From: Breviolum minutum Mf 1.05b.01
Taxonomy: Eukaryota; Sar; Dinophyceae; Suessiales; Symbiodiniaceae
Direction: 5' to 3'
DNA: 64,000 nucleotides
Assembly: GCA_000507305.1 (NCBI GenBank)
Contig: DF240767.1
Span: forward strand, 37,891-101,890
Numbering within the stretch: the first letter of the stretch is position 1; every line of letters starts with the position of its first letter. Positions 25,706 through 35,776 of the stretch are shown here, piece after piece. A program made the position numbers and the translations under genes. A model generated the notes under the pieces. It searched no databases and was not told the origin of the DNA. It was given only the letters and a program-made list of their open reading frames with translations.

Positions 25706-28700
25706 TCATTTCTTTAGAGGCTTTTTACTTCTGGCTTTGCAGGCCACTTTCTTAGTGGGCAGAGGAGCATGACACGGCTGCTTCCTGTCACTGTTTTGAA
25801 GGGCACTGAGAGCTTCATGAATTTCAGCAGCCAGCTCCCACGCGGTGAACCATTCCTTACTCAGGAAAGAAAATCAAGTTGGTTGTTGAACCACAATTGT
25901 GGAAAAACGGGAAAAATACAAGGGTGCCAACCTCAGAACCAAATAAAACTGGAAAACCAGTTTGCCAAGTAGTATCTGAATCAGACAAGGACATTTTAAT
26001 ACGCTGAAGTCGTGCAAGGCTGTACTTTCCCACGCGGTGCATGGCAATCACATCTTCAGCCTGGAACTTCGGAAGTTCCAAATCCGCCATGTTTAAAAGG
26101 CCCCAAAGCACTTTGTCCTTTAAATTGCTGCGGATGAAAAATACAAATCAGATTCAGATTCAATTTGTTTGTTGATGCGGGCCAAACTAATAACATGTCG
26201 CAACCACATCCTGGAGTAGTATGTCCATTCTCAACGCCGATAATTGTCACAGCAGGCTTTTTTCGCGACAAGCAGAGGCAAACGTCAGAGAGCTTTCAGT
26301 CAGTGGGTTGGAGGCCAGCCAAGCTTTGACTTATGCACGGCACCCCTGCATTGCTAACAATGCTGCCCCATTTGCCATGTTGGCAGCGACAAAGGAGACT
26401 GGACACAACTACCCACCCAAGTTTCAAAAAGCTACAAACAATCCTGATTCTTAGGGTTCAGGATGAGACCTGCCAATCCAAGAAGCTACGTGGCTTCAAA
26501 AGGTTCACGAATCAGAAGTTAACAGTCTGTTTCAACTCCTACTTGGTGAGTTTCAACGCTTGGCCAGGTGGCAGCACCACACAGCGCCGAAGGTGCACCG
26601 AAGGTTTCACGCCAGTCAACCCTTGCTTCGCCCAACGGCACTGCCAAACAATCTCAACCAAGTCTGTGTCCCACGCATGGACTGGAAAGAAAGCAGCCAT
26701 GGCTGCAGCAGATTGCTTCTTTGAATCTTCAGAGATTTGGGCCAACTCAGCTCGCCAATACGTAGCATGGACCATGTCAATGGAGAAGTCACCAGGGCCA
26801 CCGCCAAGAGTAGGATCTTCCTTGAGTGTATGATACCGAAGGATGGCTTTTTCCGGTGCCTTTTTCTTCATTTCATCCATCACCATCAAGAGCATGACAG
26901 GTTCCTTGTCCAAGACTACTTTGTTCGAAGAGGATGAGAATGTGAAGAGCACATCCGTCTCAGGATTGCTTTGGTCCTCCGATTCTTTTGCCTGCCACCA
27001 CTTGCCTTTGAACCATGAAGTCACAAAATTGGACACTGGAATCTCTCCACCTGTGGTGTTCACCAAGAACAACTGATTGTTGGTGTAAAGCTGGAACGCC
27101 AGGCCTTTCAATTTGCCACTTCCAGAAGCGCAAATCAGAGCTGTTGTGAAGTCCAGGCTGGAGACTGCAGTGAAGACTGGTCCAGTGACAACAGGGTCGG
27201 GGTCAGAAGGTGACAAGCGGGCTCGTTTCGAGGGCGGCTCCACCAAGGAGGCTTCATCTGGAATCACATTTGATTTTTCTTCCAACAAGTTGTTCCATTC
27301 ATCTTTGAATGTGCTTTCAGCCCATTTCTGCACCAGGGTGTCAGGCAAACACAAGTTTTTTCCAACCACCGTGCCAACATTCAAAGTTGGCGCGACGACT
27401 GTGGGGGCATCAGCAGCAGACATTTCTGAAGGCAAAGGTTCAAAACCAGTGATCCGCAAAGCCTTGCTGAGATACAACTCCACGCCAACATCCTTCAAAT
27501 CTTCCATTGCCCACTCCCATTGATTGGGTGGAGCCACAGCAATGTAGTGCAAGTTGAAACTGCACTTTGACCTCTTCAGAATTGCCCGACTCAAATCTCC
27601 AGTTTTTGGTGACAAGTCCAGCACCACGCAGGCGGGCAATTGCTGATTCTCCAAGCAGGATTCCAAAATCACAGCTGCTGCAGATTCACCAATTTGGGAA
27701 TATTTTTCGGCCGGGGCCACACGGTCATCCACGGCAGTCGATCCCATGGAATCATCATCCTCAACGACTCGCATGTCCTTCAGCTGTAGCATCATTGCCC
27801 TGGTGGTTGTCCGGTTGTTCACGTAAAGGGAAGATTTGTGCCAGGAAGATTTCATTGCGCCCATTGGAAAGGCACACCTCAAAGGATACTCCAGAGGACG
27901 GCGGTCTCTTGGATCTGCGCGGTCCTCCGCTTAGCAGGTTATTTACGGGGAAAAAAGAAATCAGAAAAACAACCTTCAAATCAACAACTTATTATACTCA
28001 GTGTCCTGGAAAGACAGCGAAGCTTTTTCGTCTGTGTTGACATCCTTTCCTTTCAGTGTGTCCATCAAAGTGCTTTCAACTTTGTACAAGTTGCCTTTGG
28101 CCCGTTCCCAAATAGGTGTCACAATGATGGCCATTGCATCAAAGGATTCATTGTTGAGAACTGTGTGGAGGGTTGCCACCTGTTCAGCCAAGTGTTGGTC
28201 TCGAACTAACGAAGGGCTGGCCCAGTTGCAAAGAATCAGCACGGGCAGCTGCTGCTCTTTCGGCAGATTGTAGTCACTTTTGAGCTGGGACAAACGAGCC
28301 ATTGCATCAGCAAGATTTTCCTTGTAAGAAAACATTGCCGCAACGCCAGCGAAGAGCGTTTCCACAGCCTCTCTGGCTTGCAACCTGCGCTTGCGCACAT
28401 GTTCAATTTGAGCATGGTAGATTAAGGAGTCATGACAGGACAGCTTTGACCTGTACACTTGCACTGCCAGGATGTCTGCTTTCACTTTCTCTTGCACCAA
28501 ACTCCATTCAAGCGCCTCAAATTTCGCAGCTTCCACTTCGTGCTTCTTTTGGCCACAAACCACAAGGTCAGTGCACGAAGTCTTGGCTTGATGCAGCTCC
28601 CGCAAACACTTCCTTCAGGCAGAATGAGGCAGACATATCTTGATGCTGGGAATGAAATACACACAACCAGAAGGAAAACTAAGCTTTATAACTATACATC

Positions 28701-30044
28701 ACAAATTAATTGAAAGAAACGAGGAACAGATCTAGCCAGGAGATGTCGTTCTTGCGTTCATGCAGCAAGCTCTGCAGGTCCAACATCAAAGCCACGTCAC
28801 CTTCAATGACCTTGTTGCACAAAATTTCAATGTCCTTAACCGCAATGGCATTGGCCAAAGCTTCATGCACTGCCCAAGACCAAAAAGCACAAAGCTGGGA
28901 ATGTTCTTCCAACCGCAGTTTTTCCAACGATCGCCTGTTTTTCTTCTCTAGCTGCTGGTGGCTCAGGGATTCTACAAACAGGGTGAAGCTGTACTCAGTT
29001 ACAGTCAGAATGGAATTCCACTCGCTGCGAGCAAGTCTCGGCGTATGTCCCGGTAGTAGCTTCTTGTTGCAGAAGCTGTCTTCACTCCACCAAACCGATT
29101 TCAAACCAACTTGGCCCAACAGCTGCACCATGAGTTCCAGACCCTTGTGACACTTCGGATTCAGCAAAGCCAATGCTGCAACCCTTTTGTTCCCAGTGAC
29201 TTTTCCTTTGCTCGTGGCTTCGGCGTTGAATTTTTCCAAGATTTGGCTAGGCACATAGTTTCCACCAAAAGCTTTTTCCAAAAGCATAAGTTTCATAGTC
29301 CAGGTGACTATGTCGTGCGGCTGCCGAATTGAACCTCGATTCGAATGGTGTGCATTGGCAATTGCCACCGCCGCTAGGTCCACATGGCACTCAAAGCTAG
29401 CATGAATTGCCACAGCCCCTTGGGCGAGATGCGGCAGCAAGACGGGAATGTCCACCCCAGCATCCAGAGCCAAACTGAGCATCGCCAGCAAAGTGCTGCT
29501 TCGAGCACTACCTTTGACAAACCGCACCGTAAACTTTTCAGGGGGGTTTTGCTTCTCTTCTGCAGTGCACCAAACACGCAAAGGCTCAACATCGGTCAAG
29601 AAGCCATGAGCTAAGTATTCTTCAAACAGCTGTTTGCAAACTGAGCTGTAAGGAAATGGCTTGGTGGAAGTCTCCGGGGTGAAGCCAAGCATGCTGGCGT
29701 GCAACATGGTACTTTCTTTCTTTCCCAACAGGCTCGGGACCACGTAGTTCACCCAGCTTTGCAAAGGAAATGCTTGTAGCAACTGCTGTCGAAATTTGCC
29801 TTGCGACTTTTCACTTGGGAATTTGTCTAACAAAAATTTGTGAAGGGCCACCAAACCGGTCGCAGACCGTAGCAAACGTGCCGATCAAAGATGCTTTGAC
29901 TTGCCCCAAATCTGTCACGCCAAGCAAATCTGGCTTTGACATGGATTCAACGGACTCAACCTTCACATCCAGGTCCATGTCAGCCGTGACAACCTCACAC
30001 TTCACCTCCTCCAAGTCAGCCTTCACCTCCATGTCCTCGGCCAT
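25706..30044 (-). CDS. Large multi-exon protein of unknown function
   Basis: Start ATG at 30044 (MAEDMEVKADLEEVK, an acidic N-terminus). The frame must shift or splice near 29830-29870 to enter the next long frame, which runs to 28728. A GT-AG intron (28727-28613) joins exon 28612-27998. A second GT-AG intron (27997-27908) joins exon 27907 to about 26540. Further downstream, coding-like segments lie at about 26305-26185 (containing KKPAVTIIGVENGHTTPGCG), 26140-25960 (DLELPKFQAEDVIAMHRVGK) and 25855-25706 (ending KKPLKK then TGA). Together this is roughly 1,250-1,300 residues with no transmembrane segment seen. The middle is rich in Leu/Ala helices; residues PSKRARLSPSD could be a basic nuclear-type patch. 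I cannot assign a family or function. A repeat-rich spacer (30114-30553) lies directly upstream. Confidence 0.7.
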
Positions 30045-30113
30045 GGGTCACGAGCACAGACTGATTTGAGCTACAAAAAACGGCTGCCGTCAGAAGTAAG
30101 CAGCGTTGGAAAC

Positions 30114-30553
30114 CAAAAAAATCCTTAGTAGAAAATATCTGATTCAGGTATGCTGTAAAATGCGAGGTTGTTAGTTGATGGTATTTTTTCAAAATAGCAT
30201 CCAAAAAACACATGGTCGGCATGTTAGTGTGTTTATTTTTTTTCTGTTCCATGCAGGTCAAACAACAGTTTACCTATGTGTTTTTTAACTAAGGAGCTGA
30301 AAGCTTCCTGCATCAAAAAAAGGAGCTGAAAGCTTCCTGCATCAAATTTTTTTTAAAAGGAGCTGAAAGCTTCCTGCATCAAGAATAAAAGGAGCTGAAA
30401 GCTTCCTGCATCAAAAAAGAATAAAAGGAGCTGAAAGCTTCCTGCATCATTTTTTTTCAAAGGAGCTGAAAGTTGCCTGCGTTATAATCCGTACATGTTG
30501 CTTTAATTGCCAATATCACAAAGACACTCAAAAGGCTGCATGCATCAAAAAGT
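30114..30553. repeat. Spacer repeat, copy 1
   Basis: This ~440-bp block is near-identical to 33706-34157 in the same orientation. It starts ATCCTTAGTAGAAAAT, contains ACACATGGTCGGCATGTTA, then six units of GGAGCTGAAAGCTTCCTGC separated by A/T-rich linkers (30292-30480), and ends CATGCATCAAAAAG. It lies about 70 bp upstream of the gene starting at 30044 and downstream of the gene ending at 30718. Confidence 0.9.
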
Positions 30554-30717
30554 TGCCAAGACAGCATTTTTTGGACCTCAGTGCCTTGAAGGTGGGCAGG
30601 TCAGCCCGTCGTGGTAGCAGTCCAATAATTGATGAGGAAGATGACGGACTTTTATGTTTCTTAAAACATTTAACCAAAACATTTAACCAAAACAACTGCT
30701 GGACTTTTTTATGTTTC

Positions 30718-31873
30718 TTAAAAGTCTTCCTCATCAATTTGACGGCGACGGCGGTGCCTCCTTTCTGATTCTGGAGGAAAGCGTTCCGGGTGACGCTCTT
30801 TGAACCAATCATTTTTGGCTCGTGCCTTGCCCTTATAGTTCCTCTACGCGTCTTGCTGCGAGATCTTCTAGCCTCGTCGTCGCGACCATCTCTGGTTCCT
30901 GGCAAATTGTATCGAGCAAATTGTTGCTCAAATTTCAAAGCTTTAAAATCCTGATTTCGCAGCTTCATATGAATTAATNNNNNNNNNNNNNNNNNNNNNN
31001 NNNNNNNNNNNNNNNNNNNNNNNNNNNNNNNNNNNNNNNNNNNNNNNNNNNNNNNNNNNNNNNNNNNNNNNNNNNNNNNNNNNNNNNNNNNNNNNNNNNN
31101 NNNNNNNNNNNNNNNNNNNNNNNNNNNNNNNNNNNNNNNNNNNNNNNNNNNNNNNNNNNNNNNNNNNNNNNNNNNNNNNNNNNNNNNNNNNNNNNNNNNN
31201 NNNNNNNNNNNNNNNNNNNNNNNNAAGCTGCAACTGGCGTAGCCACTGGGGTTCCACTGCAAGCTGCAACTGGAGGAGCTGCAACTGGCGCAGCCACTGG
31301 GGTTTCACTTTCAATCCCAACTGCAGCAGGACATGCCGCAACAGTTGCTGCTGCTGTTGCTCCGGCAGAATCTGCGGCAGGATCAGGAGCAGAAGATTCC
31401 ACAGTAGTAACACTTTGCCCTGGTGGCTTAGCTTTGCTTTTAGACGTAGCCTCGGGGAAGGTTGGACTGTGCATCTCCTCTACTATGGGAGTGACAGCTG
31501 CACCACCACCAGTAGGAACAGGGTGGCTAAGAGCTGGGCCATGGCCAGGCATCATGGCCATCCCTGGGGCAGCTGCAAAGTATTGGCCCATCATCCCTGG
31601 ACCTGGACCCATCACTGCCTGCTGCTGCTGAAAGGCTTGTTGTAGCGGCACTTGCTGCTGCTGAAAGGCTGGTTCTCCTGGCAATGCCCTGTGAGTCTGT
31701 GGGCGGACCGTCGAACCTTGTTGCACTAGCACCCCAGCAGCTGCCATGCCTGCTTGGAAGGCTTGCTGTTGCAGACCTTGCTGTTGTTGTTGCACTTGTC
31801 GGTCTTCAGCAAGCACTTCGACCAGCCCTTGCGCCAGCAGTTCCAAAGCCCGGCGCCCTCCGAGGCCCGCCAT
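30718..31873 (-). CDS. Gln/Ala/Pro-rich protein, gap-interrupted and frameshifted
   Basis: ATG at 31873 gives MAGLGGRRALELLAQGLVEV, then Gln-rich repeats (QQAFQQQQ twice), a Gly/Met/Pro stretch, and Ala/Pro/Val repeats. These run into the gap at 31224 as a tandem DNA repeat with units of about 30-36 bp. Beyond the gap (from 30978) the frame reads ALKFEQQFARYNLPGTRDG and then an Arg-rich segment. Near 30846 an overlapping frame reads KARAKNDWFKERHPERFPPE, then a run of Arg and QIDEEDF before a TAA at 30718. The latter is clearly the more protein-like reading, so either a one-base frameshift or a splice is needed. Low-complexity composition prevents a function call. The gene could be broken. 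Confidence 0.5.
30979..31224. other. Assembly gap (246 N)
   Basis: Run of N lying inside the Ala/Pro repeat region of the 30718-31873 gene. A tandem repeat is the probable cause. Confidence 1.
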
Positions 31874-32690
31874 GACCACTAGGAGGCTTTTTGTTGTGAT
31901 TTTTGAATTTCCCACTTGACCACATGTTGTTTGTCATGGTCATGTACAAGTGAATTTGTACTATATATTGAGAAAAACTGCCAAGATCTAATATGATCAC
32001 TGCTAATGCTCCGATTTATTTTTGAATGGTAGATTCAAACGATTGAATGTTTGCGTTTTTAAATTATTTTTGTGGCCACGACATGTGAGCTGATCCGAAC
32101 CTTTTCAACGAGAAAAAATCAGAAGGAGCCACGGGCATCCTGCACTCTCATTGAACAAAAAATTCTCAAAGCATCTTTGTTTGTTTTAAACCAAAGGGAA
32201 CTTATGGCATCCTGTTTGTGTTTTATGGAAAACTGTGTTGGTCGATAATATTTTTCTTTCAACGGATAAATCCGACATAAAACGAAACATTGTTTCATCT
32301 TCAAGTTTTGCGGGAACAATTACAACAATCCGCAACAAGGACGTCCAACTCTTTTTCAATAATTGCCAATTGTATAAGGAAAATTCAGGGCAAGGACAAA
32401 AACCTATCCAGAGCAGGGTAGTCAAGGCACATTTTCCTTTTGAATGGAAAAATTGCAAAAATACATCAAAACGCAATCACACTTGACATTTTTAGGTTTT
32501 TTTGCCAGGAGAATTCCAGCGCAGAAACCTCAAACAATCCACTGATCTGATGGCAATTTTTTGACATTTTTTTTGTAAAATTTTGATGGCAACTATTTTT
32601 TTTCGATGGCAAATTTTGACTTGAAAATTCGGGCTACAGAATCTGCAAAAAACTATTACATCGCGTAAAGGAAATGCGCAGGGCAGGGAC
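31874..32690. other. Intergenic, no gene seen
   Basis: A/T-rich spacer. One copy of the GGAGCC-ACGGGCATCCTGCA form of the spacer motif is at about 32125-32146, upstream of the gene that starts at 31873. A GGGCAGGG(A/C)CTTCAAAA phrase at about 32684 recurs at about 32741. Confidence 0.5.
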
Positions 32691-32691
32691 T

Positions 32692-32973
32692 TCAAAAGAC
32701 TAATACTATTTTTTTGCATCCGGCAAATTTTAAGGGAAAGTCCGGGGCAGGGCCTTCAAAAAACTGTCTGGCACGAGGGGGCCCATCATATTTTTCCAAG
32801 TAATTGGCCAACGCCTTTTCCAATTTTGCTGCGAAGTCACCCCCGCATTTTGCGCAGCCGACATCACAGCAGTTCGACAGAACTGCTGCGATCTCATCTT
32901 GTGTGCAGGGTTTTGCTGCGATGTAGGCTGCGCAATTTGCGCTGCCCACTTCACAGCAAAATCCCGCAGTCAT
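32692..32973 (-). CDS. Possible short Cys-rich coding segment
   Basis: The minus-strand frame contains CCEVGSANCAAYIAAK, CCDVGCAKCGGDFAAKLEKA and NYLEKYDGPPRARQFFEG before a stop at 32692. The order of CC and CxxC pairs and the KYDGPPRARQFF segment look like protein. The upstream half overlaps a duplicated hairpin repeat, so the Cys pairs could be repeat-derived. No family recognised; may be an exon or a relic. Confidence 0.3.
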   Translation of the reverse strand: MTAGFCCEVGSANCAAYIAAKPCTQDEIAAVLSNCCDVGCAKCGGDFAAKLEKALANYLEKYDGPPRARQFFEGPAPDFPLKFAGCKKIVLVF

Positions 32974-33014
32974 AATGACTTCACAGCAGTTCGACAGAAC
33001 TGCTGCGATCTCAC
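32866..33014. repeat. Two copies of a perfect hairpin repeat
   Basis: ACAGCAGTTC-GACA-GAACTGCTGCGATCTCA occurs at about 32866-32897 and 32983-33014. The arms CAGCAGTTC and GAACTGCTG are exact 9-bp reverse complements around a GACA loop. Shorter related words (GCATTTTGCGC, CACAGCA) recur around both copies. Confidence 0.85.
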
Positions 33015-33049
33015 CTGCGCATTTTGCGCGGCCTACTTCACAGCAAATT

Positions 33050-33705
33050 CCCGGTAAGGCCTTTTTTTACTGACCTTGTAACGCCAAAAAAATGGAAATA
33101 TTATTCGCCATGGGTTTTTTCGTCTTTAATAAATGGCCTCCAAAAATTTTCCAGAAAAACCATTTTTTTTTTCCTCACTAAATTTTTTTTCACCAAAAAT
33201 CCGGCAAGTATTCTTTTGAAGATCCCTCCCCAGAGTTCCTTACAAAAAAAACTTCCCGGCACACAGTCAGTGTTTACCCCACTAATTCCTTAGCAAGGGA
33301 TTTTCCAAAAATAGTTCTTTGGAGTCTTTGCCCCAGGATTTTCCTCACAAAATACGTTCACGAAAATACAGATAGGTAGTCATTGGTGAGGGCCTGCCCT
33401 GCCAGGATCTTTCCACAATTTGTTTTGGACACCTGTAAGATATCAAACCCGGGTTTTTCCACACAAAAATGCGGAGAAAAATTGAGGTAGTGTGAAGTTT
33501 TTGCCCCAGGATGTTTTTACCTGATATTTTCCAAAAATATGTTTGCAGTCATCGCCTCAGGATATGCTTCACACAAAACACAGTATCAACAAAACATGTT
33601 TCGCAAAAAAATGTTCTTTTTCGGAGCCCCTGTTTTGGGAGTATCCTCAAAAGAGGCTTTTGAATGGAAAAAAATGATGTGAAGTCTTTTCCCCAGGATT
33701 TTTTG
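33050..33705. other. Intergenic with decayed CCCCAGGATTTT repeats
   Basis: No gene seen. The phrase GTCTTTGCCCCAGGATTTT and variants recur near 33325, 33500, 33555 and 33690, suggesting an old tandem or dispersed repeat. Confidence 0.5.
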
Positions 33706-34157
33706 AAAAAATCCTTAGTAGAAAATGTCTGATTCAGGTATGCTGTAAAATGCATGGTTGTTTGTTGATGGTATTTTTTCAAAATCGCATCCAAAAAACA
33801 CATGGTCGGCATGTTACTGTGTTTATTTTTTATCTGTTAGTGTGTTTATTTTTTATCAACCTAATAACAGTTTACCTATGTGTTTTTTTAACTAAGGAGC
33901 TGAAAGCTTCCTGCATCAAAAAAAAGGAGCTGAAAGCTTCCTGCATCAAATTTTTTTTAAAAGGAGCTGAAAGCTTCCTGCATCAAAAAGAATAAAAGGA
34001 GCTGAAAGCTTCCTGCATCAAAAAGAATAAAAGGAGCTGAAAGCTTCCTGCATCATTTTTTCAAAGGAGCTGAAAGTTGCCTGCGTTATAATCCGTACAT
34101 GTTGCTTTAAGTGCCAATATCACAAAGACACTAAAAAGGCTGCATGCATCAAAAAGT
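33706..34157. repeat. Spacer repeat, copy 2
   Basis: Direct copy of 30114-30553. It has six GGAGCTGAAAGC(T/A)TCCTGC-type units at about 33896-34085 and a small internal duplication of GTGTTTATTTTTTATC. It lies between the methyltransferase-like gene ending at 34332 and the poorly coding 32.7-33.7 kb stretch. Confidence 0.9.
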
Positions 34158-34331
34158 ATTTAGGTTGAGTTGGAAAAACAAGTGCTGCTTAGCTTCTGAA
34201 ACCAAATTTCATGCACCCAACTGCGAGTTTTTTCCCGTGACCACTCAACCACGCAAGTTTGCAGATCTATTGTAACGATGCCAAATGCATTCCATTGTGC
34301 ATTTTAATTGAGGCATTGGCATTGAATGAAT

Positions 34332-35144
34332 TTATTGCAAATATTCAGCGCCGATTTCACGGCAAATGCAACGAAGAAACGCATCGCAAAGCTCCGGTGG
34401 ATACGTTTCACAAAAAGCACTCAAGGAAACCCCTGCTTCAGAACCTTCAATGCGACGATGAGGCACTTGACATCGACAGAATGCATTTTGGAATGTTGCA
34501 TTCATGCTGGGGATGTTGTGAACAATTCGAGTTCTTTTCCGAATCGGTTCACCAGTTCCAGGCGCACGTAAGCCAAACCGGCATTGATCGAACCGGTTGA
34601 CCCACACACCTTGTCTTCCACAAAGGTCAATGAGGGCCTGCAGGTGCCATGAATCTGCAGTGTCGGGATGCTCCAGCAAAAAAAACCGCCCCACTCGAAT
34701 CTGGAAGAGGGCTATCTCCACCGCAAACAACAGAAGGCGTTCAGCCACCAGACGCCGAGACTGATACTTTGCTTCACCCATACTTTCACGGCACCACAGC
34801 CGCATCAGAGCTGAGAACAAAGTACAAGGTGGACTAAGAACGGCTACCTCAGGCTGAACGGTTTCGAGATGATGCCACACAGCGGCTCGACCGTTGACTG
34901 TTCCAAGATCCATCTCTGAATCATCTTTGAAATCAAAGCTGTTGCCACCGAGCAAACCAAATGCACCACAACGAAGCACCAGCCGGGGTCGACTGAATAA
35001 TTCACACACATCCACCCGTGAAACCGGGCCATCAGGAACTACTTCCATCATTTCCACTTCATCATCAGAAGTGGAGCTTGCCATGCTGGAGGACAAACTG
35101 CAAAACTCGGAAAGGCTTTTGGGAACAAAAGCTAGCAGGTTCAT
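34332..35144 (-). CDS. Methyltransferase-like protein with SPPC and EHP motifs
   Basis: An uninterrupted 270-residue frame begins at ATG 35144. A second Met at 35084 (MASSTSDDEVEMMEVV) is an alternative start. Residues 98-108 read PEVAVLSPPCT, followed by LFSAL; residues 155-160 read FLLEHP, followed by DTADSW. This order (hydrophobic strand, PPC, later strand ending E-x-P) resembles motifs IV and VI of cytosine-C5 DNA methyltransferases, where PC carries the catalytic Cys and ENV or a variant follows. The motif I glycine loop is not obvious; FGLLGGNSFDF near residue 62 is a weak candidate. Similar proteins are, as I recall, repeated many times in dinoflagellate and oomycete genomes. Activity is inferred only from motifs; it could be a non-enzymatic relative. 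Confidence 0.6.
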   Translation of the reverse strand: MNLLAFVPKSLSEFCSLSSSMASSTSDDEVEMMEVVPDGPVSRVDVCELFSRPRLVLRCGAFGLLGGNSFDFKDDSEMDLGTVNGRAAVWHHLETVQPEVAVLSPPCTLFSALMRLWCRESMGEAKYQSRRLVAERLLLFAVEIALFQIRVGRFFLLEHPDTADSWHLQALIDLCGRQGVWVNRFDQCRFGLRAPGTGEPIRKRTRIVHNIPSMNATFQNAFCRCQVPHRRIEGSEAGVSLSAFCETYPPELCDAFLRCICREIGAEYLQ

Positions 35145-35149
35145 GTTTC

Positions 35150-35770
35150 ATATTCAGGGTAATATCTCAACCTGCTGCACTTGAAACCGCACATCACATT
35201 AATTAGTGCATTGAAAGCCAGACAATTCAATCAAATGCAGGATTTTCCTGAACCAAATGTGACTCACTCACGTTTTTGACGCACAAGCACACAGCAGATC
35301 CATCAAAGCTTGCTCAGCACGGCAAAACCCCATCAATGTTGTTACAATTCGAAAAGGAGGGGTTCACAGGTGACATTTTTTTTTTGGTTTGAATCCAAAC
35401 CGCAGAGATTGCTTTGATCTTTCATACACAAACCACAGAGATTGCATTTAATCTGGCCGTCATTCAGATCTTGAGAAAAGTTTGACGACAAACTTTAAAA
35501 AAATGTACCTGTGTCAACATTGAACCCAAATTGCCAGACACGGCAAGACTCACAATGTGCGCTACGTGCAGCTGTCGTAGACATTCCCACTTGCCAGCCT
35601 GAAACAGCTGCTATCCAAATTCAAAGGCATAAATTTTGATATTCACCACTCTTCAAACTCAGAATCAGATCATGGAAACATCTCGTGATTGCCGCAAATA
35701 AAAAAAACTTCAAAGAACGACTTCAGAGTCAGGAGGAACTATACTTACAAACAAGTGGCAAGCCAAACAA
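35150..35770. other. Intergenic, no gene seen
   Basis: Spacer between the methyltransferase-like and transposase-like genes. It holds a short direct repeat around ACCACAGAGATTGCA and CCGCAGAGATTGC at 35400-35445. Nothing else recognised. Confidence 0.5.
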
Positions 35771-35776
35771 AGAAAA

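Noticed and set aside
30805-30830. Resemblance to the dinoflagellate spliced-leader end (TTTTTGGCTC)
   Set aside because: Only part of the leader matches. It lies inside a coding region on the opposite strand, so it is most likely chance.
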